Assembly: GCA_947172415.1 (NCBI GenBank)
Contig: OX359193.1
Coordinates: 3,032,501-3,096,500, forward strand
Source: Chondrosia reniformis
Taxonomy: Eukaryota > Porifera > Demospongiae > Chondrillida > Chondrillidae
Length of the DNA stretch: 64,000 bases
Direction of reading: 5' to 3'
Shown here: one piece after another, positions 12,791-28,500 of the stretch
Layout of the letters: each line of letters begins with the position of its first letter
How positions within the stretch are numbered: the first letter of the stretch is position 1
The notes under the pieces: model-generated
Databases searched by the model: none
Told to the model about the DNA's origin: nothing
Seen by the model: only the letters and a program-made list of their open reading frames with translations
Made by a program: the position numbers and the translations under genes

Positions 12791-15700
12791 TATATCCCAT
12801 TGTTTTTGCTAATATATCCCATAGTTTTTGCTGAAAACATCCCATAAAATTATCTATAGTCTTAGACCAATATATCACATAGTTTTTGCCAAGTATATCC
12901 AATAATTTAAAAATATTGCCAATTATATCCCATAATATATCCAATAATATTACCCAATATACCCCTTAGTTTTTGGCAAAGATATCCCATAGTTTTTAAC
13001 AAATATATCCCATAGTATATCCCATAATTTTTGCCTTATATATACTATATTTTGCCTAATATATCCCATAGTTTTATCTTAATATATCCAGTGGACCAAT
13101 ATATCCCAGAGTTTTTCCAGATATATCCAACAATTTTTAACCAATAGATCCCATAATATATCCCATAATTTTTGCCCAATATATACCAAAGTTTTTACCG
13201 AATATATAACATAAAATAACCTAAAGTCTTAGCCCCATTTAACCCATAGTTTTTCTAATATATCCCTCAGATTTTGCTTAACATATCCAATTATTTAAAA
13301 ATTTGTCCATTATATCCCATAAATTTCCCATAGATTTACCCAAAATAACTCTTACTTTTTGTCAAATATATCACACACCTTTCACAAATATATCCCATAG
13401 TATATACCATAATTTTTCCTTTATGTATCTCATAATTTTTGCTTAATATATCCCATAGATTTTAATTAATATATCCATTGGACTAGTATATCCCATAGTT
13501 TTGCCAAATATGTCCAACAATTTTAAACCAATATATCCCAAAATATATACAATAATTTTTGCCCAATATATCCCATATTTTTTTCCAAATATATCCCATA
13601 ATTTTTGACAAATATATCATATATTTTTCCAATTATATCCAATAATTTCCAAAAATATCCCATAATATAACCTATAGCCTTAGCCCAATATATTCCATAG
13701 TTTTTGCCCACTATATCCCATAGTCTTTCTGAATAAATTCCATAGTTTTACAAATATATCCCCTTCGTTTTTGTCAATTATATCCCATAAATTTTGCCTT
13801 TTATATCCCATCATATTGCCTAATACATTCCTTAGTTTTTGCCTAATAAATCCAATGGACCACTATATCGCATAGTTTTGACAAATATATCCAACAATTT
13901 TTAACCAATATATCCAATAATATATCCTAAAAGTTTTGCCCAATATATCATAGTTTTTGCGAATATATCCCATAAAATAACCTATAGTCTTAGCCTAATA
14001 TATCCCATTGTTTTTGCCAAATATATCCCATATTTTTAAGATATATCACATAATTTTGCCAAATATATCTACGAAAGTTTATATAATATATCCCATAATA
14101 TAACCTATAATTTTAGCCCATTATATCCCATACTTTTGCCGAATACAACCCATAAAATTATTTATGGTCTTAAACCAATATATCCCATACTTTTTCTGAA
14201 TATATCCCATAGTTTTGGCTAATATTTACCATGATTTTTGCCAAATATATCCCATAATATAACCTATAGTAATAGCCCTAAAATCCCATAGTTTTTGGCC
14301 AATATATCCCATAGTGTTTCCGAATATATCGTATAGTTTGTGCAAATATATCCCATAATTTTGCCAAATATATCCATCAGTTTTTGCTTAATAAATCCAA
14401 TTATTTAAAAATATTGCCAATTATATCCCAGAATATATGCAATAGTTTTACCCAATATACACCTTAGTTTTCAGCAAATAAATCCCAGAGCTTTGGACAA
14501 ATATATCCCATAGTATATCCCATAATTTTTGTCCTATATATCCCACAATGTTATATAATATAACCCATAAAATAACCTATAGTCTTAGCCATTATAATGA
14601 AAAGTCTTCGCCAAAGATATCCCATATTTCTTCCAAATATATCTCATAATTTTTGCCAAGTATATCCCATAATATAATCTATTGTCTTAGCCCTGATATT
14701 CCCTGTATATCCCATATTTTGCCTAAGACATCCCTTAGTTTTTGCTTAATATATCGAAAGGACCAGTATATCCCATAATTTTGCCAAATATATCCCATAC
14801 TTTTTCCGAACACTTCTCATTATTTTATCTATAGTATTAGACCAATATATCCCATACTTTTTGCCAAACAAATTCCATACTTTAACTATGGTCTTAGCCC
14901 AATATATCCTATAATTTTTGCCAAATAAATCCCATAGTTTCTGCCCTATATATCCCATAGTTTTTCGGAAAAAATTCCATAATTTTACAAATATATCCCC
15001 TTAGGTTTTTCAAATATATCCCATAGTATATCCCATAATTTTTGCCCTATATTTCCAATAATTATGCTAAATATATCCCTTAGTTTTATCTTAATATATC
15101 CAATGGACCAGTATATCCCTTGGTTTTACAAAATGTATCCAACAATTTTTAACCAATAAATCCCATAATATATTCCATAATTTTTGCCCAATATATCCCA
15201 AACATTTGTCCGAAGATATCCCGCTAAAAAACCTATAGTCTTAGCCCAATATATCCCATAGTTTTTGTCAAGTATATCCCATATTTTCCAAAGATTTCAA
15301 AAACTTTTTGCTAAATATATCCCATTATATAACCTATAGTCTTTGCCCAATATATCCCATAGCTTTTGCCCAATTTATGGCATATTTTTATAGATGTATC
15401 CCATAATGTTTGCCAAATATATCCCATAATATAACCTATAGTCTCAGCCCAATATATCCCCTAGTTTCTGCCCTATATATCTCATTGTCTTTCTGAATAA
15501 ATCACATAGTTTTACAAATATATCCCATAGCTTTTGACAAATATATCCCATAGTGTATCCCATAATTTTTGGCGAATATATCCCAAATTTTGAATAGGTT
15601 GTTGCTTAATATTTCCAATTATTTCAAAATATTGCCAATTATATCCCATAATATAACAAATAATTTTACCCAATATACCCATTATTTTTTGTCAAATATA

Positions 15701-16407
15701 TCCCATATGTTTTGACGACTGTATCCCATAGTATATACCATAATTTTTCCCTTATATATCTCATAATTTTTGCTTAATATATCCCATAGATTTTAATTAA
15801 TATATCCAATAGACTAGTATATCCCATAGTTTTGCCAAATATGTCCAACAATTTTTAACCAATATATCCCAAAATATATATATTTTGTGCCCAATATATC
15901 CCATATTTTTCCAAATATATCCAATATTTTTTCCAAATATAACTTATAATTTTTGACAAATATATCATATATTTTTCCAATTATATCCTATAATTTTGCA
16001 AAATATAGCCCATAATATACCCTATAGTCTTAACCACATATATATCATAGTTTTTACCCACTATATCCCATAGTCTTTCTGAATAAATCCTATAGTTTTA
16101 CAAATATATCCCCTTCGTTTTTTGTCAAATATATCTCATAGTATATCCCATAAATTTTGCCTTTTATATCCCATAATTTTGCCTAGTATGTTCCTTAATT
16201 TTTGCTTAATATATCCAATGGACCACTATATCGCATAGTTTTAACAAATATATCCAACAATTTTTAACCAATATATCCCATAATATATCCCAAAAGTTTT
16301 GTCCAATATATCTTAGGTTTTGCGAATATATCCCATAAAATAACCTATAGTCTTAGCCCAATATATCCCATAGTTTTTTCCAAATATATCCAACATTTTT
16401 TCAAATT
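12791..16407 (-). repeat. 23-bp satellite, block C (- orientation)
   Basis: The same satellite reads as ATATATCCCATAGTTTTTGC, so the unit lies on the minus strand. Landmarks appear inverted, such as CCTATAGTCTTAGCCCAATA, CAATGGACCA and AAAAATATTGCCAATTATAT. Internal modules repeat: the stretch near 13,402 closely matches that near 15,731, an offset of about 2.3 kb. The block ends where a non-satellite element with inverted ends begins. Confidence 0.94.
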
Positions 16408-17600
16408 CGGTGCACCCAAGTATAAACTTCCTAAAAGGGCCGACGCACATTTCTCTCTGTATCTCTTAAGATAAACAATTGATAACTTTGAAACTCACAA
16501 CGACGAAGCTCTGCTAAATGTAGATAATTCTCGTAAATGATTGTTCAGGATAGCTTGTGTGGTTTTCGAGAGCGTCCTCTCTGAATCTGACTGACTGCCA
16601 TTTTCATTTTTATATATCAACTTTCCGGTATCTTAGTGTATTAAATATATTGTTTTATACTTATATTAGGTATAGATCTGTCTATAAATTTACAGAGGCT
16701 TTTATTGCTAAAACCTTCTACAGTGAAGTTTTCGTTTCCATTTGCTAACTGGGTACGATGCTAGGAAATGTTTCAGCACCTTCATTTCGAATTTGAATGT
16801 TACAAAACTTCTCTAGTGTGGACTTATGACATGCGTCTAAAAAGTTACAGAGCCAAGAACATCAAAAACAGCTTCGTTTCTCCAAGACAAGGAAATAAAA
16901 TAATAAACATTTTGGGCGTGGACCACAATAAAAACAGTTAGTAAAATCTTGAAATAACTTTAGCATTCGCATACCTTAGGCCTAAGAAGACATTTATGAA
17001 GTAGAACTAACTCTCCTACGAGATTTCCTCCCCAATAGGACCTATTAAACTGCAAGTTTTGAGACTCGAGATCTACAGCTTTACAAAGGCCACTTAAATA
17101 ACCATTTACGTATATCCTGTCCTGCATTACATAGTTAACTCATGTTTAAGATATTTCTCGTCATTCATTGAACAGAACATATAAAATGCTACTGAAAATA
17201 ATCAACCATTTTGCCGTAGTTAATGTTAGTTTGCTAGCAATGCGTTAACACCTTACTGTATACAAATAAACGGCTAGAAAGGTAGTGTATGTGACTCGAT
17301 TTTAAAAGGTGATTGGGTAGTCCATAGCAACAGCACAAATGCTGGTGAATTGAAGCATCCTTTTAACCATTTGATATGCGTATATGATATCCCTAGCGTC
17401 AATTTAATGTATTGTACCCTAGGCCTAAAGCTTACCACTAAAATATTATAAGCTAAACCAATTTTAGGAAGTATATGCCTGGTTGCACGGTATATCCCAT
17501 TATTTTACCAAATATATCCCATAATATAACCAATAGTCTTAGCCAAATATATCCCATAGTTTTTGCCCAATATTATCCCATGGTCTTTCCGAATAAATGC
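16234..17600. repeat. 1367-bp tandem duplication, copy 1
   Basis: This segment is repeated immediately at 17,601-18,967 with a constant offset of 1367 bp and no differences that I noticed by eye. It includes about 170 bp of satellite, the whole 1083-bp inverted-end element and about 110 bp of satellite on the other side. Both breakpoints lie in the satellite at CATAGTTT(T)AACAAATATA, as expected for unequal crossing-over between array units, or for a replication or assembly error. Confidence 0.93.
16408..17490. mobile_element. 1083-bp non-autonomous inverted-end element, copy 1
   Basis: A non-satellite block inside block C. Its ends (16,408-16,436 and 17,462-17,490) are inverted repeats of 29 bp with 24 matches. 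The outer end reads CGGTGCACCCAAG on the left and, complemented, CCGTGCAACCAGG on the right. The longest uninterrupted identity is the inner ACTTCCTAAAA. No transposase is encoded; the longest frame, about 63 codons, lacks recognisable motifs. I infer a MITE-like DNA element. The target duplication is unclear because the flanking satellite is all A and T. Confidence 0.75.
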
Positions 17601-17774
17601 CATAGTTTTAACAAATATATCCAACAATTTTTAACCAATATATCCCATAATATATCCCAAAAGTTTTGTCCAATATATCTTAGGTTTTGCGAATATATCC
17701 CATAAAATAACCTATAGTCTTAGCCCAATATATCCCATAGTTTTTTCCAAATATATCCAACATTTTTTCAAATT
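17491..17774 (-). repeat. 23-bp satellite between the duplicated elements
   Basis: About 280 bp of minus-orientation satellite (CCCATAATATAACC, CCCATAGTTTTTGCCC) separating the two element copies. It contains the junction of the tandem duplication at 17,600/17,601. Confidence 0.93.
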
Positions 17775-18967
17775 CGGTGCACCCAAGTATAAACTTCCTA
17801 AAAGGGCCGACGCACATTTCTCTCTGTATCTCTTAAGATAAACAATTGATAACTTTGAAACTCACAACGACGAAGCTCTGCTAAATGTAGATAATTCTCG
17901 TAAATGATTGTTCAGGATAGCTTGTGTGGTTTTCGAGAGCGTCCTCTCTGAATCTGACTGACTGCCATTTTCATTTTTATATATCAACTTTCCGGTATCT
18001 TAGTGTATTAAATATATTGTTTTATACTTATATTAGGTATAGATCTGTCTATAAATTTACAGAGGCTTTTATTGCTAAAACCTTCTACAGTGAAGTTTTC
18101 GTTTCCATTTGCTAACTGGGTACGATGCTAGGAAATGTTTCAGCACCTTCATTTCGAATTTGAATGTTACAAAACTTCTCTAGTGTGGACTTATGACATG
18201 CGTCTAAAAAGTTACAGAGCCAAGAACATCAAAAACAGCTTCGTTTCTCCAAGACAAGGAAATAAAATAATAAACATTTTGGGCGTGGACCACAATAAAA
18301 ACAGTTAGTAAAATCTTGAAATAACTTTAGCATTCGCATACCTTAGGCCTAAGAAGACATTTATGAAGTAGAACTAACTCTCCTACGAGATTTCCTCCCC
18401 AATAGGACCTATTAAACTGCAAGTTTTGAGACTCGAGATCTACAGCTTTACAAAGGCCACTTAAATAACCATTTACGTATATCCTGTCCTGCATTACATA
18501 GTTAACTCATGTTTAAGATATTTCTCGTCATTCATTGAACAGAACATATAAAATGCTACTGAAAATAATCAACCATTTTGCCGTAGTTAATGTTAGTTTG
18601 CTAGCAATGCGTTAACACCTTACTGTATACAAATAAACGGCTAGAAAGGTAGTGTATGTGACTCGATTTTAAAAGGTGATTGGGTAGTCCATAGCAACAG
18701 CACAAATGCTGGTGAATTGAAGCATCCTTTTAACCATTTGATATGCGTATATGATATCCCTAGCGTCAATTTAATGTATTGTACCCTAGGCCTAAAGCTT
18801 ACCACTAAAATATTATAAGCTAAACCAATTTTAGGAAGTATATGCCTGGTTGCACGGTATATCCCATTATTTTACCAAATATATCCCATAATATAACCAA
18901 TAGTCTTAGCCAAATATATCCCATAGTTTTTGCCCAATATTATCCCATGGTCTTTCCGAATAAATGC
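17601..18967. repeat. 1367-bp tandem duplication, copy 2
   Basis: Direct repeat of 16,234-17,600. After 18,967 the sequence differs: one T fewer in CATAGTTTAACAA, then CCAGCAATTTTAAACC. This fixes the right breakpoint. Confidence 0.93.
17775..18857. mobile_element. 1083-bp non-autonomous inverted-end element, copy 2
   Basis: Same sequence as the element at 16,408-17,490, carried along by the 1367-bp tandem duplication rather than by a second transposition. The same inverted ends are present and there is no transposase. Confidence 0.75.
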
Positions 18968-19519
18968 CATAGTTTAACAAATATATCCAGCAATTTTAAA
19001 CCAATATATCCCATAATATATCCCATAATTTTAGCCTAATATATCCCATAGTTTTTGCCGAATATATCACATAAAATAACCTATAATCTTGGCACAATAT
19101 AACCTATACTTTTGCCTAATATATCCCTCAGTTTTAGCTTAATATATCCAATTATTTAAAAATTTTGCCAATTATATACCTTAATAACCCATAGATTTAC
19201 CAAAGATAGCCCTTAGCTTTTGTCAAATATATCCCATAGGTTTTGAAAAGAATATCCCATAATATATCCCATAATTTTTTCGCAATAAATCCCCTAGTTT
19301 TGCCATATATATTCCAAAAAATAACCTATAGTCTTATCCCGATATATCCCCTACTTTTTGCAAATATATCCCATCGTTTTCCAAATATACCCCATAATTT
19401 TTGACAAATATATCTGGAAATATCACCTATAGTCTTAGGCCAATATATCCCATAGTTTTGACAATATATGTCCCATAATTTTTGCCAAATATTTCCCATA
19501 TTTTTCCAAATATATCCCA
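18858..19519 (-). repeat. 23-bp satellite, end of block C
   Basis: Minus-orientation satellite from the second inverted-end element to the orientation switch near 19,520. The switch reads TATATCCCATTCCAAAGAAT followed by TATGGGATATATTGGGC. Confidence 0.94.
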
Positions 19520-22500
19520 TTCCAAAGAATTATGGGATATATTGGGCAAAACTATGGGATATATTGGGTTATATTATGGGATATATTTGGCAAACATTAT
19601 GGGATATCTTTGGCAAAAACTATGAGATATATTGGGCTAAGACTATAGGTTATTTAGTGGGATATATTGGGCCAAAAGTATGGGATATATTGGGCAAAAA
19701 TTATGGAATATATTATGGGATATATTGGTTTCAAATTGATGGATATATTTTGCAAAACTATGGGATATACTGGCCCATTGGATATATTAAGCAAAAACTA
19801 AGGAATGTCTTATAAAAAATTATGGGATATAGAAGGCTAAAATTATGGGATATACTATGGGATGTATTTGACAAAAACCTGAGGGGATATATTTGTAAAA
19901 CTATGGGATTTATTCAGAAACACTATGGGATATATAGGGCAGAAACTATGGGATATATTGGACTAAGACTATAGGTTATATTATGGGATATATTGGGCTA
20001 AGACTATAGGTTATATTATGGGATATATTAGGCAAACACTAAGGGCTATCTTTGGTAAATCTATGGGTTATTTAAGGGATATAATTGGTAATATTTTTAA
20101 ATAATTGGAAATATTTAGCTAAAACTGAGGGATATATTAGGCCCAAGTATGGGTTAGATTGGGCTAAGACTATAGGTTTTTTTATGTGATATATTCGGTA
20201 AAAACCATGGGATATATTAGGCAAACATTATGAGACATATTATGGCATATATTGGTTTAAAATTGTTGGATATAATTGTAAAATTATGGGATTTATTCAG
20301 AGAGATCATGGGATAATATTGGGCAAAAGCTATGGCATATAATGGGCCAAGACTATTGGTTATATTATGGGCTATATTTGGCCAATTTATTGGATATAAT
20401 TGGAAAAATATATTATATATTTGTCAAAAATTATGGGATATATTTGAAAAAATATGGGATATATTGGGCAAATATTATGAGATATGTAAAGTAAAAATTA
20501 TGATATATACTATGGGATATAGTCTTCGAAAGGTATGGGATATATTTGACAAAAAATAATGGGTATATTGGGTAAAATTATGATTTATATTATGGGATAT
20601 AATTGGCAATATTTTGAAATAATTGATATATTAAGCAACAACTTATTCAAAATTTTGGAATACATTAGGCAAAAATTATGGGATATATTTGCAAACACCA
20701 TGGGTATATTTGGCAAAGACTTTTCATTATATTGGGCTAAGACTATAGGTTATTTTATGGGTTATATTAGATAAATTTATGAGATTTATAGGACAAAAAT
20801 TATGGGATATACTATGGGATATATATTTGTCCGAAGCTCTGGGATTTATTTGACTTAAACGAATTTGTATATTTGATAAAATTATTTCATATATTTTGGG
20901 ATATCATTGGCAATATTTTTAAATAATTGGATTTATTAAGCAAAAACTGAGGGATATATTTGGCAAAATTATCGGATATAATTGCAAAAACTATGGGATA
21001 TATTCAGAAAAACCATGGGATAAGACTATAAATAATTTTAACGGGTTGTATTCGGCCAAAACTATGGGATATAGTGGGCAAAAATTATGGGTTATATTAT
21101 AGGATATATTGGTTAAACATTGTTGGATATATTTGGCAAAACTATGGGATATACTGCTCCATTGGAAATATTTAGCAAAAACAAAGGGGATGTATTAGGT
21201 AAAATTATGGGATATATTGGGCAAAAAGTTTGGGATATACTTGCAAAAACTATGGGATATATTGGGAAAACAATGGGATATACTGGTCCATTGGATATAT
21301 TTTGAAAAAATAAGGAATGTCTTAGGTAAAATTAGGGGATATACAGGGCAAGAATTATGGGATATACTATGGGATATATTTGTCAAAAGCTATGGGATAT
21401 ATATGTGAAACTATGGCATTTATTTAGAAAGACTATGGGATATATAGGGCCGAAACTATGGGATATATAGGGCTAAGACTATAGGTTATATTATGGGATA
21501 TATTTGGCAAACATTATGGGATATATTTATAAAAATTGGCGATAAATTGGGCAAAAGCTATGGGATATATTGGGCTAAGACTATAGGTAATTTTATGGAA
21601 TATATTCGGCAAAAACTATTTGAAAAATTGGGTAAAAATTATGGGAAATATTATGGGGTATATTGGTTTAAAATGGTTGAATATATTTGGAAAAACTTTG
21701 GGATATACTGGTCCATTTGATATATTAATCAAACACTATGGGATGTATTAGGCAAAATTGTGGGATATATTAGGCAAAAATTAGGGTATATACTATGGGA
21801 TATATTCGTCAAAAGGTTTGGGATATATTTGACAAAAAATTAGGAGTATATTGGGTAAAATTATGGGATATATTATGGGATATAATTGGCAATATTTTTA
21901 AATAATTGGATATATTAAGCAAAAACTAAGGGATATATTAGGCAAAATTATGGGATATATTTGGAAAAAATTATGGGATATATTTGCTACACCATGGGAT
22001 ATTTTGGCCTAAACTATAAGTTAAAGTTTGTGATATATTTGACAAACATTATGGGATTTATTTAGTAAAAATATGGGATATCTTTGGCAAAAAGTAAGGG
22101 GTATATTGGTCTAAAACTATAGATAATTTTATGGGAATTTTTCGGCAAAATCTATGGATATAATTGTGAAAACCATGGGATATACTGGTCCATTGAATAT
22201 ATTTGCAAAAACTAAGGAATGTCTCAGGCAAAAGTATGGGATACACTATGGGATATATTTGTCAAAAGCTATGGGATATATAAGACAAAAACTAACGGGT
22301 ATTTTTAGTAAATCTATGGGATATTTATGGGATATAATAGGCAATATTTATAAATAATTGGAAATATTAAGGAAGAACTAAGAGATATATTAGGCCAAAA
22401 AATTGGGCTAAGACTATAGGTTAAATTATGGGATATATTTGGAAAATTATGGGATATCTTTGGCAAAAATTATGGGATATATTGGGCAAAAATTATGGGA

Positions 22501-25500
22501 TATATTATGGTATATATTGGTTAAAAAGTGTTGGTTATATTTGTCAAAACTCTGGGATATACTCGTCCATTGGTTCTAGTAAGCTAAAACTAAGGGATGG
22601 ATTAGGCGATATGGGATATATAGGGCAAAAATCATGGGATATCCTAAGGGATATATTTTTCAATAGCTATGGGATGTATTTGTTATAAGCTATGGGATAT
22701 ATTTGCCTAAAACTAAGGGTATATTGGGTAAAATTTTGGGATATATTATGGGATATTATTGGCAATATTTTTAAATTATTGTATATATTAAGCAACAACC
22801 GACGGATATTTTAGGAAAATTATGGGATAGATTAGGCAAACATTATAGGATATATTCGGAAAACTATTGGATATATTGAGCAAAAAATTTGGGATATATT
22901 GGGCTTAGACAATAGCTAATTTTATGGGATGTATTCGGCCAAAACTATGTGATATATTTTGCAAAACTATGGGATATACAGGTCCATTGGATATATAAGG
23001 CAAAATCTAAGGGATGTCTTAGACAAAATTATGGGATATACTGGAAAAAATTTATGCGATATACTATGGGATATATTTGTCAAAAGCTATGGGATTTATT
23101 TGACAAAAACTGAGGGGCATATTGGGTAAAACTATGAGATGTATTATAGGTATTATTTTTAAATAATTGGATGTATAAAGGAAAAAACAGGGGATATATA
23201 AGACAAAAAATGGGGCTAAGACTATAGGTTATATTATGGGATATATTTGGAAAAAATTATGGGATATATTTGAAAAAATATGGGATATATTTGGCAAACA
23301 TTATGGGATACATTTGTTAAAAACTATGGGATATATTGTCCTAAGACCATAGGTGATACTTCCTGACATATTTGACAAAAATTATGGGATATATTTGGAA
23401 AAATATGGGATATATTTGGCATAAAGTATGGGATATTTTGGGATAAGACTACAGGTTATTTTATGTGATATATTCGGCAAAAAGTATTGCACATATTAGG
23501 CAAAAATTATGCAACATATTATGGCATATATTGGTTTAAAATTGTTGGATATATTTGTAAACTATGGGATTTATTCAGAAAGACCATGCGATAATATTGG
23601 GCAAAAACTATGGGGTATATTGCGAAAAAATTATGGGATTTACTATGGGATATATTTTTCAAAAGCTATGAGTTATATTTGACAAAACCTAAGGGCTTTC
23701 TTTGGTAAATCTATTGGTTATTTAAGGGATATAATTGGCAATATTTTTAAATAATTGGATATATTAAGCTAAAACTGAGGGATATATTAGGCAAATGTAT
23801 GGGTTATATTGGGCTAAGACTATAGGTTATTATATTAAAATTTTATGATATATTGGTCAAAAACTATTTCATATATTAGGCAAAAATTATGAGACATATT
23901 ATGGCATATATTGGTTTAAAAATGTTGGAATATTTGTTAAACTATAGGATTTATTCAGAAAGACCATGCGATAATATTAGGCAAAAATTTTGGGATATAT
24001 TATCGGATATATTGCTAAAAATTGTTGGACATATTTAGTAAAACTATGGGATATACTAGTCCATTGGATATATTAATTAAAAGCTATGGGATATATTAAG
24101 CAAAAATTATGAGATACATAAAGCAAAAATTATGGTATATACTATGGGATAAAGTCGTCAAAAGGCATGGGATATATTTGACAAAAAATAAGGGGTATTT
24201 GGGTAAAATTATGGGATATATTATGGGATATAATCGGCAATATTTTGAAATAATTGGATATATTAAGCAACAACTTATTCAAAATTTTGGGATATATTCG
24301 GCAACAATTATGGCATATATATGTAAAAACTATGGGATATATTTCTTAAAACTATGGGTATATTTGGAAAAACCATTAGATATAATGGGCCAAAACGGAT
24401 ATATTTAGAAAAAATATAAGATATATTTGGAAAAATATGGAATATATTGGGCTAAGACTATAGGTGATATTATGGGATATATTTGGCAAAAATTATGGTA
24501 TATATTTATTAAGACTACGGATATATACGTAAAAACTATGGGATATAATGGGTAAAACTATGGGATATAATGTGTAAAAACTATGGGATATATTTAAAAA
24601 AATATAATAAATTTGGTTAAACTATGGGATATATTGGGCGAAGACTATAGGTTTTTTTACGGGATATATTGGCAAAGTCTATGCGATATATATTACAAAA
24701 CCTAAGGGATGTCTTAGGCAAAATTATGGGATATACAGGGCAAAAATTATGGGATATACTATGCGATATATTTGTCAAAAGCTATTGGATATATTTCTAA
24801 AACTATGGGATTTATTCAGAAAGACTATGAATATATGGGGGAGAAACTATGGGATATATTAGGCTAAGACTATAGGTTATATTATGGAATATATTTGGCA
24901 AACATTATGGGATATAGTTATAAAATTATGCGATAAATTGGGCAAAAGCTATGGGATATATTCGGCTAAGTCTATGGGATATATTGGGGAAAAATTATGG
25001 GAAATATTATGGTATATATTGGTTTAAAATTGTTGAATATATTTGGCAAAATTTTGGGATATACTGGTCCATTGGATATATTAATCAAAAACTATTGGAT
25101 ATATTAGGCCAAATTGTAGGATATTTTGGCCTAAATTAAAAGTTAAATTAAGAGATATATTAGGCAAAAATATGGGATAAATAGGGCATAAATTGTGGGA
25201 TATACTATGGGATGTATTTGGTAAAAGCTATGGGATATATTTTCCAAAAACTAAGAGATATATTGGTTAAAATTATGGGATACATTATGGGATATAATTG
25301 GCAATATTTTTAAATAATAGGATATATAAAGCAAAAACTGAGGAATATATTAGGCAAAATTATGGGATATATTTTTAAAAATAATTGGATATATTTGCAA
25401 AAACTATGGAATTGGTTTGGAATAACTCTGGGATATAATAGGCAAAACTATAGGATATATTGGGCTAAGACAATAAGTTTCAATATGGAATTTATTTGGC

Positions 25501-28500
25501 AAAAACTATGGGATATATTGGTCTAAAACTATAGATAAAATTATGGGATGTATTCACAAAAACCATGGGATATATTTGTCATAAGTATGGGATATACTGG
25601 TCCATTGGATATATTAAGCAAAAACTAAGGGATGTCTTAGGCAAAATTATGGGATATACTGGAACAAATTATAGGATAAACTTGGGATATATTTGACAAA
25701 AAATGAGGGCACACTTGGTAAAACTATGGTATGTATTATGGGATATAATAGGCATAAATTAAGGGAAAAACAGGGGGATATATTAGCCAATAAATTGGGC
25801 TAAGACTATGGGTCATATTATGGGATATATGCGGCAAAAACTATGGGATATATTGCGCAAAAATTATGGAATATACTACGGGATATATTTTTCAAAAGCT
25901 ATGGCAATTAAGGAATATAATTGGCAATTTTTTAAATAATTGGATATATTAAGCTAAAACTGAGGGACATATTAGGCAAAGGTATGGGTTATATTGGACT
26001 AAGACTATAGGTAATATTATGTGATATATTTGGCAACATTTTGAGATATATTTGAAAAAATATGGTATACGTATATTTGGAAAAACTATGGGATATATTG
26101 GGCTTAGACTCTACGTTATTTTATGGGTTATATTCGCAAAAACTATGATATTGGGCAAAACATTTGGGATATATTATGGGATATATTGGTTAAAATTGTT
26201 GGATATATTTTCAAAACTATGCGATATAGTGGTCCATTGGATATATAAAGCAAAAACTAAGGAATGTATTAGACAAAATTATGGGATATAAAAGGCAAAA
26301 ATTATGGGATATGCTATGGGATATATTTGACTAAAAAGGAAGGGATATATTTGTAAAACTATGTGATTTATTCAGAAAGACTATGGGATATAGTGGGCAA
26401 AAACTATGGGATATATTGGGCTCAGACAATAGGTTATATTATGGGCAATATTTGTCAAAATTATCGGATATAATTTTAAAAATATATATTTGTCAAAAAT
26501 TATTGGATATATTTGGAAAAATATATGGGATATAGTGGGCAAAAATTATTATATATATTTTAAGATATTTTGGTTTTAAATTGTTGGACATATTTGGCAA
26601 AACTATGGGATATACTTGTCCAATTGATATATTAATTAAAATCTATGGGACATATTAAGCAAAAATTATGAGATATATAAAGTAAAATTATGGAATATAC
26701 TATGGGATATAATCGTCAAAAGATATGGGATATACTTGACAAACAGTAATGGATATATTGGCTAAAATTATTTGTTATATTATGGGATATATTGGTAAAA
26801 TATTGTTGGATATAGTTGGCAAAACTATGGGATATACTGGTCTATTGGATATATTAAGCAAAAACCAGGGGATGTATTAGGTTAGATTATGGGATATATT
26901 GGGCAAACGTTATAGGATATACTTCCTAAACTATGGGATATATTCGGTAAAACAATGGGATATTTTGGGCTAAGACTATATGTTTCTTTTGGGATATATT
27001 CAGCTAAGGCTATGGGATATATTTGGCAAAACTATGGCATATACTTGTCCATTGGATATATTGTGCAAAAACTAACGGATGTCTTAGGCAAAATTATGGG
27101 ATATACTGAGCAAATATTATGGGATATACTATGGGATATATTAGTCAAGAGCTATGGAATATATTTGTAAAACTATGGGATTTATTCAGAAAGACTATGG
27201 GATATATAAGGTAGAAATTATGGTATATATTGGGCTAAGACTATAGGTTATATTATGGGATATATTTTGCAAACATTATAGGATATATTTATAAAAATAT
27301 GCGATAAATTGGGAATAGCTATGGGATAGATTGGGCTAAGACTATAGGTTATTTTATGGGATATATTCGGCAAAACCTATGGGATATATTGGGTAAAGAT
27401 TATAGGAAATATTATGGGATATATTGGTTTAAAATTGTTGAATATATTTTGCAAAAATTTGGGATATACTGGTCCTTTGGATATATTAATCAAAAAGTAA
27501 GGGATATATTAAGCAAAATTGTGGGATATATGGGCAAAAATTAGGGATAAACCATGGGATATATTCGTCAAAAGCTATGGGATATATTTGTCCAAAATAA
27601 GGGGTATATTAGGTAAAATTATGGCATATATTATGATGTATAATTGGCAATATTTTTAAATAATTGGTTATATTAAGCAAACACTGAGGGATATATTAGG
27701 CAAAATTATGGGATATATTTGGAAAAATTATGCGATATATTTGCAACACTATGGAATATTTCGGCCTAAACTATACATTAAAGTATGGGATATATTTGGC
27801 AAAATTTAAGGGATTTATTTAGTCAAAAATATGGGATATATTTGGCAAAAACTCTGGGATATATTTGGCAAAACTATGGGATATACTGGTCCATGGGATA
27901 TATTAAGATAAAACTAAGGGATATATTAGGGAAAATTATGGGATATATAGGGCAAAAATTATGGGATATACTATGGGATATCTTTGTTAAAAGCTATGGG
28001 ATATATTTTCCATAAAATAAGGGGTATATTGGGTAAAATTATGGTATATATTATGGTATATAATTGGCAATATTTTTATTATATTGGATATATTAAGCAA
28101 CAACTGAGGGAGATATTAGGCAAAATTATGGAATGTTTAAGGAAAATTATTGCAAATATTTGGCAAATATTATGGGATATATTTGCAAAAATAATGGGAT
28201 ATATTGGGAAGTACTATGGAATGTATTGGGCAAAAACTTTGGAATATATCGGGCTAAGACTATAGGTAATTTTATGGGATGTATTCGGCCAAAATCATGG
28301 GTTATATTATGGGATATATTGGTTAAAAATTATTGGATATATTTGGCAAAACTATAGGATATATTGGTCCATTGGATATATTAAACAAAAATTAGGGATA
28401 TATTAGGCAAAATTATGGGATAAATAGGGCAAAAATTGTTGGATATACTATGGGATTTATTTGGTAAAAGCTATGGTATTTTTTGGAATAATTATGGGAT

